NCBI RefSeq assembly: GCF_016406085.1
Contig: NZ_JAEHFJ010000005.1
Span: forward strand, 1 to 64,000
Length of the DNA stretch: 64,000 nt
Reading direction: 5' to 3'
Origin: Aureibaculum flavum
GTDB taxonomy: Bacteria > Bacteroidota > Bacteroidia > Flavobacteriales > Flavobacteriaceae
Shown here: positions 35,177-43,508 of the stretch, in pieces
Layout of the letters: the number at the start of each line of letters is the position of its first letter
How positions within the stretch are numbered: the stretch's first letter is position 1
The notes under the pieces: model-generated
What the model saw: the letters and a program-made list of their open reading frames with translations, nothing else
Told to the model about the DNA's origin: nothing
Database searches by the model: none
Position numbers and translations under genes: made by a program

Positions 35177-37558
35177 ATGATTATTCAACAATCAGTAAAT
35201 TTAAAAGAGAAATCTTTTCCGTTGCAACTACAGATAAGTTTTGAAAAGGTTTTTCAATTTTATCAAAAGTATTTGGATGATAAGGAACACCCTTTTTATA
35301 ATTCGGCGAAGGAAATTGTTGGGCGTTTGGAAAAATACCCAGAATTGATTGATGGCTTTACAGATGAATCTTTATTATTGAAATATAAAGATGAGATTGA
35401 TTTATTATTGGAAGGATTATTTCCTGAAATTTTAACTGATAATGAAATAAAAGCAGCTAGTATTCCATTTTCATTTACAACTTTTAAGATCTCAAATAGG
35501 TTCAAAAATATTATTAATAATTCTGGTGATGACTATCAATTTAGTATCAGAAATTTTCACGATAATGAGTTGTATATTCATGGTTGTGTTATGATATTAG
35601 CCTACTGTTATGGATATAACATAGATTTAAAACGCCCATTCTTTTATGATATTCCTGATGTAAATACAGGAGTTACAAAACATTATAGAGTAGCCCTAAA
35701 TGGTGATTTTGCTGATATTATTCCGACAGAAAATGCTCCGAAAATTACAGAAGAAGATTTTAGATTGTTATTGGATAATTTCAATAACATAGAGGTTTGG
35801 AAAGAAAAGTTTCCTCCAAATAGTTATATATACAAAGGTTTTGGAATCATGAATCTTTTTGATGTAACTCAAGATGAGACATTGTCATCATTGTCTAATA
35901 GCTTATTAAGACAAGACCATAATCTCATTGGTGATTTACGAAAATATTTGCGTGAATTCTATAGCATAAGAGACTTGAAACTTGGGTTTTCAATATTTGA
36001 CGCTGTAAATATTAAGTTGTGTGAAACCAATATTAAAAAGTCAGATAGTTTAATTCTTGAGGGTAAAAGTGTTGTTAATTGTAAGGATTATTTTTGTGAT
36101 GGAATAATGAATAATGTATTCATTAAGCACGAAATTGTAACAATTTCTGATGTTGAGAAATATGGGAAATCAACTAACCAAAATTCTTTTTATAAAGACC
36201 TTAAGTCTAAAGGAATTCAAAGTATTATCTTGATACCTATTAAGGCAACGGAAAATAATGATTTGGCTTTATTAGAAATTGCATCACCTAGGCCTTATGA
36301 ATTAAATTCTATTAATCAGAATAAGCTAAAAGACATAATTCCAATTTTTGAAGCTGCTGTAAAAAGAAATTCAGAAGAGCATCAAAATATTCTTGAAGCC
36401 ACTATTCAAGAGCATTACACTTCAATTCATCCCACTGTAAAATGGCGTTTTTATCAAGCAGCCGAGCATTATTATGGTGATAAATTTAAAGGGATAGAAA
36501 GTCCTAAATTAGATGATATTGTTTTTGATAATGTATTCCCATTATATGGGCAAGCTGATATAAAAGGGTCTTCTATAGCACGTAATGATGCCATAAAAAA
36601 TGACTTATCAGTTCAGCTTAATCTAGCATCAAATGTTTTGAATAATGCTTGTAAAGTTGAAGAAATACCAATTTATGATGAGTTAATGTTTCGTGTTGAA
36701 GAGTATTTAAGAGATGTTAAAAAAGGATTACATGCTGGAGATGAGATCGCAATACTTGATTTTCTAAAACGTGATATTTATCCGGTGTTTAATCATATTA
36801 AAGGAATTAATTCGGAGTTAGAAAAATCTGTTGATATCTACATGAATCGATTAGATGATAGTTTGCACGTAGTATACGAGCAACGAAAAGCCTATGAAGA
36901 GAGTGTAACAATTCTAAATGAGAAACTAGCCGATCTTATAGACAAAAAGCAGGAAGAAGCTCAGGCAATGTTTCCTCATTATTTTGAAAGGTACAAAACT
37001 GATGGTGTAGAATATAACATGTATATAGGCCAATCATTGGTTCAAAATAAAGAGTATAATTCGTTATACTTATATAACATGCGGTTATGGCAGTTACAGC
37101 TGATGTATGAAATGGAAAATCTTGCTTTTCAATTGAAAGGTACGTTAGATCATGAGCTTGAAATTGCGTCATTAATTTTGGTGCATAGTAATTCTTTGGC
37201 CATTAAATTTAGGATGGATGAAAAGCAATTTGATGTTGATGGAGCTTATAATATTAGGTACGAAATTATTAAAAAACGTATTGATAAGGCGAATATAAAA
37301 GATACTACTGAGCGTTTAACCACTCCAGGAAAAATAGCGATTGTTTACTCTCAAGATAAAGATGCTAGAGAGTATAAAAAATATATTAAATATTTACAAT
37401 CAAAAAACTATTTAGGTCAATTAGAATATTTAGAATTGGAAGATTTACAAGGTGTTTCTGGCTTAAAAGCTCTCCGAGTTGAAGTTTTATATAAAGAACA
37501 ATTTAATGAGAAAACTACCATTACAATTGATCAATTAATTGAAGACATAAAAGCCTAA
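35177..37558 (+). CDS. Large GAF-domain protein of unknown function
   Basis: 793 residues from the ATG at 35177 (MIIQQSVNLKEKSFPLQLQI); an upstream TTG at 35144 is in frame but atypical. There is no signal peptide or membrane helix. A helical N-terminus (1-280) is followed by a probable GAF domain (about 280-400, with SKGIQSIILIPIKATENN and LALLEIASPRPYELNSI) and a long, mostly helical C-terminal region (about 410-793) that includes VFPLYGQADIKGSSIARNDA. The gene lies 6 bp upstream of the HD-PycTM gene, so the products likely act together; a ligand-sensing role is inferred. Confidence 0.8.
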   Translation: MIIQQSVNLKEKSFPLQLQISFEKVFQFYQKYLDDKEHPFYNSAKEIVGRLEKYPELIDGFTDESLLLKYKDEIDLLLEGLFPEILTDNEIKAASIPFSFTTFKISNRFKNIINNSGDDYQFSIRNFHDNELYIHGCVMILAYCYGYNIDLKRPFFYDIPDVNTGVTKHYRVALNGDFADIIPTENAPKITEEDFRLLLDNFNNIEVWKEKFPPNSYIYKGFGIMNLFDVTQDETLSSLSNSLLRQDHNLIGDLRKYLREFYSIRDLKLGFSIFDAVNIKLCETNIKKSDSLILEGKSVVNCKDYFCDGIMNNVFIKHEIVTISDVEKYGKSTNQNSFYKDLKSKGIQSIILIPIKATENNDLALLEIASPRPYELNSINQNKLKDIIPIFEAAVKRNSEEHQNILEATIQEHYTSIHPTVKWRFYQAAEHYYGDKFKGIESPKLDDIVFDNVFPLYGQADIKGSSIARNDAIKNDLSVQLNLASNVLNNACKVEEIPIYDELMFRVEEYLRDVKKGLHAGDEIAILDFLKRDIYPVFNHIKGINSELEKSVDIYMNRLDDSLHVVYEQRKAYEESVTILNEKLADLIDKKQEEAQAMFPHYFERYKTDGVEYNMYIGQSLVQNKEYNSLYLYNMRLWQLQLMYEMENLAFQLKGTLDHELEIASLILVHSNSLAIKFRMDEKQFDVDGAYNIRYEIIKKRIDKANIKDTTERLTTPGKIAIVYSQDKDAREYKKYIKYLQSKNYLGQLEYLELEDLQGVSGLKALRVEVLYKEQFNEKTTITIDQLIEDIKA

Positions 37559-37564
37559 TTATTT

Positions 37565-38764
37565 ATGGATATTTTACAAAAAGTTGAGGCATATGTTGTA
37601 AGTCAACTAACGGAACATTTATTAAGTGTATATATTTATCACAATTTAAGTCATACCCAAAGAGTTGTAAGTTCTGTTAAAGAACTGGCCATAGGAGAGC
37701 AATTAACACCTGAACAAACGCAAATTGTTGAATTGGCGGCATGGTTTCATGATATTGGATTTATTAACGGATTTGAAGGACATGAAATTAATAGTTCAGA
37801 AATAGCAAAAGATTTTTTAGAGGGACACAATTTGACATCTGAAATTATTTCAAGTGTACAAAAATGCATTATGGCTACAAATATGGAATCGGAGCCTGAA
37901 AATATTTTGGAAAAGGTCTTACTTGATGCTGATTGTGCTCATTTAGGAAATAGTGTGTTCTCAGAAGTTAATGAGTTGTTGCGAGAAGAATGGAACTTAT
38001 CTAGCTCTAAGAAATTTACCGATTCTGAATGGATTGACGAGAATATTAATTTTTTTACTAAAAAACATCATTATTATACAAATTATGCCCGAATTAATTG
38101 GCAAAAAATTAAAGATAAAAATTTAGCTCGATTATATAAATCTAGAAAAAAAATTAAGCAGGCGTTAGCGAAAGGTAAAATGAAAGCCGGTGAGTATAAA
38201 TTAAAAAAACGTAAAGCCGAAATTCCTGAACGTGGCATTGAAACCATGTTTAGAGTTACGCTTAGAAATCATATTAATCTGAGTAACATTGCTGATACAA
38301 AAGCCAATATATTATTGTCAGTAAATGCTATTATTATATCAATGGCGTTATCAAATTTAATTCCTAAGTTAGATAATCCGTCAAATCATTACTTAATTAT
38401 TCCAACTGCTATTTTTGTCTCATTTAGTTTAGTTTCTATGGGGTTATCAGTGTTGGCTACAAGACCTAATATTACAAGTGGTAAGTTTACCAAAAAAGAT
38501 GTTGAAGATAAAAAAGTAAACTTACTTTTTTTTGGTAATTTTCATAAAGTGAAATTGGAAGAATTCGAATGGGCTATGGGAGAAATGATGGAAGATAGAG
38601 ACTATTTGTATTCATCAATGAAAAAAGATTTATACTTTTTGGGCTTAGTTTTACATAAGAAATATAAAATACTAAGGGTTACTTACACCATATTTTTGAT
38701 AGGAATTATTATGTCAGTCATTGCTTTTGCGGTTGCATTCAGAACATCTGGTGTTACTATTTAA
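37565..38764 (+). CDS. HD phosphohydrolase fused to a Pycsar-effector (PycTM, DUF5706-like) membrane domain
   Basis: 399 residues. The N-terminal HD domain has His30 (YHNLSHTQRV), the His62-Asp63 pair (AAWFHDIGF) and the distal Asp near 121-123 (LLDADCAHLG), so the metal site looks complete. A basic linker (about 185-225) leads to a membrane part with NIADTKANILLSVNAIIIS (about 240-258), a second helix at about 278-302 and a last one at about 372-392. The ADTKANxLLxxN signature is that of the DUF5706/PycTM effectors that respond to cyclic pyrimidine nucleotides. No cyclase gene is next to it. It is coupled to the GAF gene (6 bp) and followed 18 bp later by a phosphatase-barrel gene. Confidence 0.87.
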   Translation: MDILQKVEAYVVSQLTEHLLSVYIYHNLSHTQRVVSSVKELAIGEQLTPEQTQIVELAAWFHDIGFINGFEGHEINSSEIAKDFLEGHNLTSEIISSVQKCIMATNMESEPENILEKVLLDADCAHLGNSVFSEVNELLREEWNLSSSKKFTDSEWIDENINFFTKKHHYYTNYARINWQKIKDKNLARLYKSRKKIKQALAKGKMKAGEYKLKKRKAEIPERGIETMFRVTLRNHINLSNIADTKANILLSVNAIIISMALSNLIPKLDNPSNHYLIIPTAIFVSFSLVSMGLSVLATRPNITSGKFTKKDVEDKKVNLLFFGNFHKVKLEEFEWAMGEMMEDRDYLYSSMKKDLYFLGLVLHKKYKILRVTYTIFLIGIIMSVIAFAVAFRTSGVTI

Positions 38765-38782
38765 AAATAGAATAACAAACAT

Positions 38783-41700
38783 ATGAGGTATTATTACAGA
38801 TTTGTATTGTTCTTTGTTGCTGTGTTTTTGTTGAATGCTTGTGCTACCTATAAAACTCAAATTAAAAAAGGACTAGTAAGTTCAACGTTTCCAGATAAAG
38901 AAATTCAGCATACTTTTTACTTAATTGGTGATGCCGGTAATTCTGAAATAGGGACTTCTTCTATTGCATTACAATCTTTTAAAAATGAAATTTCAAAAGC
39001 ATCTAAAAATAGCACAGTTATTTTTTTAGGAGATAATATTTATCCCAAAGGAATGCCTAATGAGGACGATAAGAATAGGGCTTTTGCAGAGCATCAATTG
39101 AATGTACAAACAAGTGCAGTAGAAAATTTTAAGGGTAATACCATATTTATACCTGGTAACCACGATTGGTATTCAGGGGTTAAAGGTCTTAAAAGGCAAG
39201 AGGATTATATTGAGGAAATTTTGGGAGCTCAAACTTTTTTACCTGAAAATGGTTGTCCAATAGAAAAAGTTGATATTGATGAAAGCACAGTGTTAATTGT
39301 TATAGATGGAGAATGGTATTTAACTGATTGGGATAAGCATCCTACAATTAATGATGATTGTGAAATAAGAACGCGAAATAAATTTTTTGAAGAGTTTGAA
39401 GGATTAATTAAAAAATCGCAAGGTAAAACTACACTGGTAGCCATTCATAATCCAATGTTTAGTAACGGGCCACATGCTGGGCAATTTGATTTTAAATCAA
39501 ATCTAAAACCATTACCTATTTTAGGAAGCTTAAAAAATTTAATTCGAAAAACAAGTGGAATTTCTCCTGCAGATACTCAAAATAAGAATTATAATTACCT
39601 TATAAAAAGAATTGTAACTTTAGCTCAAGAAAATGATAAAGTAATTTTTGTTTCTGGTCACGAGCATAATTTGCAATATCTAAAGAAGGATAATTTACCT
39701 CAAATTATTAGCGGTTCTGGCTCAAAAAATACAGCAACTCGTAATGTCTCGGCAGAATTTACATCTAGTGATTCAGGTTATGCTATTTTAGACGTTTTTA
39801 AAGATGGGGCTTCTTTTGTTCGCTTTTATTCGGCAAAAACAAATGAAATAATATTTCAAACTGAGGTTTTAGCTTCAGATAAATCGAATCAATTAGAACC
39901 TTATAAAAATGACTTTCCTGCCATCGTAAAAGCTTCGATTTATACAGATGAAGAGGTTGATAAGACTAATTTTCATAAAGGTATTTGGGGTAAAAGATAC
40001 CGTAAGTATTACGGAGAGAAAGTAGCCGCTCCAACTGTTAATTTAGACACGTTGTTTGGAGGGGTTACGCCTTTAAGAAAAGGAGGTGGACATCAATCTA
40101 AGTCACTTCGTTTAATCGATGGTGAAGGCAAACAATATGTTATGCGTGCTTTACGAAAAAGTGCCGAGGTGTATCTGCAAGCTATGGCTTTTAAAGATCA
40201 GTATATTATTGGTGATTTTGAAGATACCTTTACCGAAAGTTTATTACAAGATTTTTACACAGGGTCACATCCTTATGCTCCTTTTACCACTGGAGAATTA
40301 TCTGATGCTATTGACTTATATCATACCAATCCTGTATTATATTATGTGCCAAAACAAAACGCATTGGGAGCTTTTAATACTGATTTTGGTGATGAGCTCT
40401 ATATGATTGAAGAACATGTTGGCGATAGTCAGCAAAATCTTAAAAGTTTTGGTTTTGCAAAAAAAATTGAAAGCACTGATGATTTGTTGAAAAAATTAAG
40501 AAAGGATGAAAAATATGTTGTTGATGATGTAACCTACCTAAGAGCTCGGCTTTTTGATATGGTTATTGGCGATTGGGATAGGCATGTAGACCAATGGCGT
40601 TGGGCAGAATTTAAAGATAAAAAATCAGGCAAGGTGGTTTTTAAACCAATACCTAGAGATAGAGATCAAACTTTTTCTATAATGGGAGATGGAGCCTTAA
40701 TGCAAATAGCTACGCGAATTACACCCCCATTAAAATTAATGGAGGGTTTTTATGATAACATAAGAAATGTTAAGGGTTTTAATTCAAGTCCTTATTCTTT
40801 AGATATGATTATAATTAATCAGACTGAAAAGAAACAATGGATAGAGCAGGCTGAATTTATTCAGAAAAATTTAACCGCTGAAGTAATCGAAAGAGCATTA
40901 CATATAATGCCTAAAGAGATTCAAGATGAAACTGTTTTAGAGATCAAACGCATTCTAGTGTCAAGAATCAAAAACCTTAATGAAACGGCTGGTGAATACT
41001 ATAAAATCATTAATAAATTTGCGGTTATAAGAGGGACTGATAAAGACGATTGGTTTGATATAGAACGGCTTCCAAATGGTTTAACAAAAGTAGTTGGCTA
41101 TAGAATTAAAAATGGTGAAAAAGGCACTATATTTCATGAAAGGGTATATGATAAAAAAGATACTAAAGAAATATGGATTTATGGGCTTGACGATGATGAT
41201 GTGTTCAAAACCTTCGGTGAAGGCAACAGTCTTATAAAAATTAGAATTATAGGCGGTCAGAATAACGACACCTATAATGTGGAAAATGGTAAAAGAGTTA
41301 AACTCTATGACTATAAGTCAAAGAAAAATGAATTCATAACGAATAAAGGAAGTGTTAAGCTAACGGATGATTACGAGACAAATGTTTATGATTATACGAA
41401 GCTTAAAAATAATATAAATCAATTTATACCAACCGTTGGTTTTAATCCTGATGATGGGGTTAAGATAGGGGCCTCAAATACATATACAACATATGGTTTT
41501 GAGCGTAATCCATTTACTTCTCAGCATATCCTTTCAGGATCTTATTTCTTTGCGACTAATGGATTTGAGATAGGATATCATGGTGAGTTTTCAAATGTTA
41601 TAGGAACATGGAATTTAGGTTTGGATGCTAAAATGACAAGCCCAAACTATAGTATTAATTTCTTCGATTTTGGTAATGAAACCAGTAATCTGAATGCATT

Positions 41701-42460
41701 AGATGAAGATAATTTTGATATGGATTTTAACCGTGTCAAAATTAGTAGCCTTGCATTTAAACCTTCATTGGTGAAAATAGGTACTTATGGTACTCGATTT
41801 AAAGTTGGGGCAAGTTATGAGGCTATTGAAGTTGAAGAGACTTCAGATCGGTTTATAAATATATTCTATACAGAAAATCAAATAGAAAATAAGATTCAAT
41901 ATGTGGGTGTAAATGCTGAGTTTAGTTATGAAAACCAGGACAATAAGGCTTTTCCTACCTTAGGGATGAAAACCCGGTTAGAAGTTGGGTATAAGGCGAA
42001 TATAGATGAGTCGAACGGATTTAGTTATATCACTCCATCCATCGGTTTTGATTATAAATTGGTACCTTCAGGTCAATTGGTACTGGCAACAAAAATTAAA
42101 GGAAATGTTATTTTTGGAGATAATTTTGAGTTTTATCAAGCAGCTTCACTTGGAGCAAGTGACGGATTACGTGGTTATAGAAACCAGCGTTTTACAGGGA
42201 AATCTTCATTTTATCAAAGTACAGATTTGAGATTAAATTTAACAAAGTTAAAAACAGTTATTTTACCCTTGCATATAGGAGTTTACGGAGGTGTAGATTA
42301 TGGTAGAGTTTGGTTAGATGGTGAAGATTCTGATAAATGGCACAATGCTTATGGAGGAGGCGTTTTTGCAAATGCAGCTGACGTAATGACTTTTCAAATT
42401 TCGGTATTTAATGCGGATGAGGGAGCTCGTTTTTCTTTCGGTTTAGGTTTCGGGTTTTAG
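38783..42460 (+). CDS. Lipoprotein with calcineurin-like phosphatase, kinase-like and outer-membrane barrel regions
   Basis: 1225 residues. Lipobox LNAC (Cys20) follows the signal peptide. A metallophosphatase domain (about 45-345) has IGDAGNS, FLGDNIYP, PGNHDWY and VSGHEHN, the full set of metal ligands. The middle (about 400-730) has VMRALRKSAEVYLQA and, most tellingly, DMVIGDWDRHVDQWRW (about 592-607) followed by PIPRDRDQTF, a pattern resembling the catalytic loop (DRHxxN) and metal motif of HipA/Fam20-type kinases, with Gln replacing the Asn. A GG-x-x-N-D-T-Y segment follows. The last 350 residues are strand-rich and end in FSFGLGFGF, a BamA-type barrel signal. The protein is 18 bp downstream of the HD-PycTM gene. 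Confidence 0.85.
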   Translation: MRYYYRFVLFFVAVFLLNACATYKTQIKKGLVSSTFPDKEIQHTFYLIGDAGNSEIGTSSIALQSFKNEISKASKNSTVIFLGDNIYPKGMPNEDDKNRAFAEHQLNVQTSAVENFKGNTIFIPGNHDWYSGVKGLKRQEDYIEEILGAQTFLPENGCPIEKVDIDESTVLIVIDGEWYLTDWDKHPTINDDCEIRTRNKFFEEFEGLIKKSQGKTTLVAIHNPMFSNGPHAGQFDFKSNLKPLPILGSLKNLIRKTSGISPADTQNKNYNYLIKRIVTLAQENDKVIFVSGHEHNLQYLKKDNLPQIISGSGSKNTATRNVSAEFTSSDSGYAILDVFKDGASFVRFYSAKTNEIIFQTEVLASDKSNQLEPYKNDFPAIVKASIYTDEEVDKTNFHKGIWGKRYRKYYGEKVAAPTVNLDTLFGGVTPLRKGGGHQSKSLRLIDGEGKQYVMRALRKSAEVYLQAMAFKDQYIIGDFEDTFTESLLQDFYTGSHPYAPFTTGELSDAIDLYHTNPVLYYVPKQNALGAFNTDFGDELYMIEEHVGDSQQNLKSFGFAKKIESTDDLLKKLRKDEKYVVDDVTYLRARLFDMVIGDWDRHVDQWRWAEFKDKKSGKVVFKPIPRDRDQTFSIMGDGALMQIATRITPPLKLMEGFYDNIRNVKGFNSSPYSLDMIIINQTEKKQWIEQAEFIQKNLTAEVIERALHIMPKEIQDETVLEIKRILVSRIKNLNETAGEYYKIINKFAVIRGTDKDDWFDIERLPNGLTKVVGYRIKNGEKGTIFHERVYDKKDTKEIWIYGLDDDDVFKTFGEGNSLIKIRIIGGQNNDTYNVENGKRVKLYDYKSKKNEFITNKGSVKLTDDYETNVYDYTKLKNNINQFIPTVGFNPDDGVKIGASNTYTTYGFERNPFTSQHILSGSYFFATNGFEIGYHGEFSNVIGTWNLGLDAKMTSPNYSINFFDFGNETSNLNALDEDNFDMDFNRVKISSLAFKPSLVKIGTYGTRFKVGASYEAIEVEETSDRFINIFYTENQIENKIQYVGVNAEFSYENQDNKAFPTLGMKTRLEVGYKANIDESNGFSYITPSIGFDYKLVPSGQLVLATKIKGNVIFGDNFEFYQAASLGASDGLRGYRNQRFTGKSSFYQSTDLRLNLTKLKTVILPLHIGVYGGVDYGRVWLDGEDSDKWHNAYGGGVFANAADVMTFQISVFNADEGARFSFGLGFGF

Positions 42461-42511
42461 ATATAATTTTTATTGAATAGATTCGTTTTAGTATCTTACT
42501 TTCATCATAAA

Positions 42512-43045
42512 ATGAAAAAGCTAATTGTAATTCTTTTTTTCGCATTCTGTTTCCAAAATTCTATTTCACAAAGTAAAACAATTCAAACATCTGGAGATGT
42601 ATTGCTTTTTACAATGCCAGCTGTAGCCATCGGTTCTACTATTTTTAAAAAAGATTATAAAGGAACATGGCAATTTACAAAAGGAGCCGTGTTAAATTTT
42701 GCTTTATCATTTGGGTTGAAAGCAATTGTTGTGAAAGAAAGACCTAATTTGGAAAATACAGACTCCTTTCCTTCAGGTCATACTTCTATTACTTTTCAAA
42801 GTGCCTCCTTTTTACAACGTAGATACGGATGGAAATATGGAATTCCAGCATATTTATTAGCTAGCTATACAGGGTTTAGTAGAATTCATGCAGATAAGCA
42901 CGATGTTTATGATGTTTTAGTTGGTGCGGTAATTGGAATTGGAAGTACTTATCTTTTTACTACACCTTACCAGCAAGAGCACATGGAACTTGGCTTTAGC
43001 GGAAATAAAGATGAATTTTTAATTGGATTTAAATTCAAATTTTGA
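42512..43045 (+). CDS. PAP2-family membrane-associated phosphatase
   Basis: 177 residues from the ATG at 42512 (MKKLIVILFFAFCFQNSISQ), which gives a clean signal peptide; a TTG at 42473 is also in frame but adds a polar tail before it. The acid-phosphatase/PAP2 motifs are all present: KERPNLENTDSFPSGHTS (about 66-83 with the KxxxxxxRP and PSGH elements) and SRIHADKHDVYDVLVGAVIG (about 112-131, SRxxxxxHxxxD). Only one or two hydrophobic helices are seen, fewer than in lipid phosphatases of the inner membrane, so it may be a periplasmic or outer-membrane-facing phosphatase. It lies 51 bp after the phosphatase-barrel gene. Confidence 0.9.
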   Translation: MKKLIVILFFAFCFQNSISQSKTIQTSGDVLLFTMPAVAIGSTIFKKDYKGTWQFTKGAVLNFALSFGLKAIVVKERPNLENTDSFPSGHTSITFQSASFLQRRYGWKYGIPAYLLASYTGFSRIHADKHDVYDVLVGAVIGIGSTYLFTTPYQQEHMELGFSGNKDEFLIGFKFKF

Positions 43046-43120
43046 AATTAATTTAAAAATATTATAATTTTTTTTAAATTAACTAATGTTTAACGAAGTA
43101 AATTACTTATATTGGGCGAA

Positions 43121-43134
43121 ACGATGTACATTGT
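43121..43134. promoter_or_regulatory. Imperfect palindrome over a -33 element, candidate operator
   Basis: ACGATGTACATTGT is a 14-bp palindrome except for one symmetric mismatch pair (ACR-ATGTACAT-YGT). It overlaps the TTG (-33) of the promoter for the next small gene, the position of a repressor site. Confidence 0.4.
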
Positions 43135-43160
43135 CGCCAACAAAGATAAGTTTAATTTTG
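43131..43160 (+). promoter_or_regulatory. Promoter of the small conserved gene at 43182
   Basis: TTG (43131-43133), 19-bp spacer, TAATTTTG (43153-43160): an exact TTG-N19-TAnnTTTG match, ending 21 bp before the ATG. Confidence 0.75.
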
Positions 43161-43181
43161 AAAAGATAAAGTAAGAGTATT

Positions 43182-43400
43182 ATGGGTAGACCTGCAACAA
43201 AACCAAAGAAGTTAAGAGATGGTTATTATATAGAAATAAAAAATAAAAATCAAAAATCGGGAGGTATTAAAATTCACCGAGAAAATATTAAAGAGTTAGT
43301 AATAGCAATTCAAGAGTACGAAAAAACCAAAGTTGTAACCGTTTTAGGTAAACTTGAAAATGGTAAGATGAAGGACATTGATCTTGCTTTATTAGCATAA
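43182..43400 (+). CDS. Small conserved basic protein of unknown function
   Basis: 72 residues beginning MGRPATKPKKLRDGYYIEI. I recognise the GRPATKPKKLRDG start as recurring in flavobacterial hypothetical proteins. The N-terminus is Arg/Pro/Lys-rich and AT-hook-like; residues 15-55 predict two strands and a helix (GGIKIHRENIKELVIAIQEY). No cysteines, signal peptide or membrane helix. It has a full-consensus promoter with a palindrome across the -33 element and its own 18-bp terminator, so it is a stand-alone regulated unit. DNA binding is possible but unproven. Confidence 0.8.
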   Translation: MGRPATKPKKLRDGYYIEIKNKNQKSGGIKIHRENIKELVIAIQEYEKTKVVTVLGKLENGKMKDIDLALLA

Positions 43401-43424
43401 AGTAATTATTTCCTTATATATTTT

Positions 43425-43470
43425 AAAGGCTATCATTCATAAGCGAATATGTTTATGAATGATAGCCTTT
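43425..43470 (+). terminator. Long bidirectional terminator between the small gene and dusB
   Basis: Perfect 18-bp stem, 43425-43442 and 43453-43470, with a 10-nt loop; A- and T-rich on the outer sides. It can end both the + strand small gene and minus-strand dusB. Confidence 0.88.
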
Positions 43471-43508
43471 TATTTTTCTGAAAATCCTACTGAATTGATT
43501 ATAGTCTC

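Noticed and set aside
36500-36800. Class III nucleotide-cyclase-like motif in the GAF protein (ADIKGSS, then AGDEIAI about 55 residues later)
   Set aside because: The local matches resemble the two metal-binding stretches of cyclases, but the spacing is about 61 residues rather than about 44, the region looks helical, and no substrate-contact motif follows. Treated as coincidence.
38783-42460. HipA-type toxin call for the kinase-like middle region
   Set aside because: The region is within a lipidated barrel protein with no HipB-like gene nearby, and the usual catalytic Asn is replaced by Gln.
35177-43045. Canonical Pycsar defence operon
   Set aside because: No uridylate/cytidylate cyclase (PycC) gene lies next to the PycTM-bearing gene; the neighbours are GAF, phosphatase-barrel and PAP2 genes.
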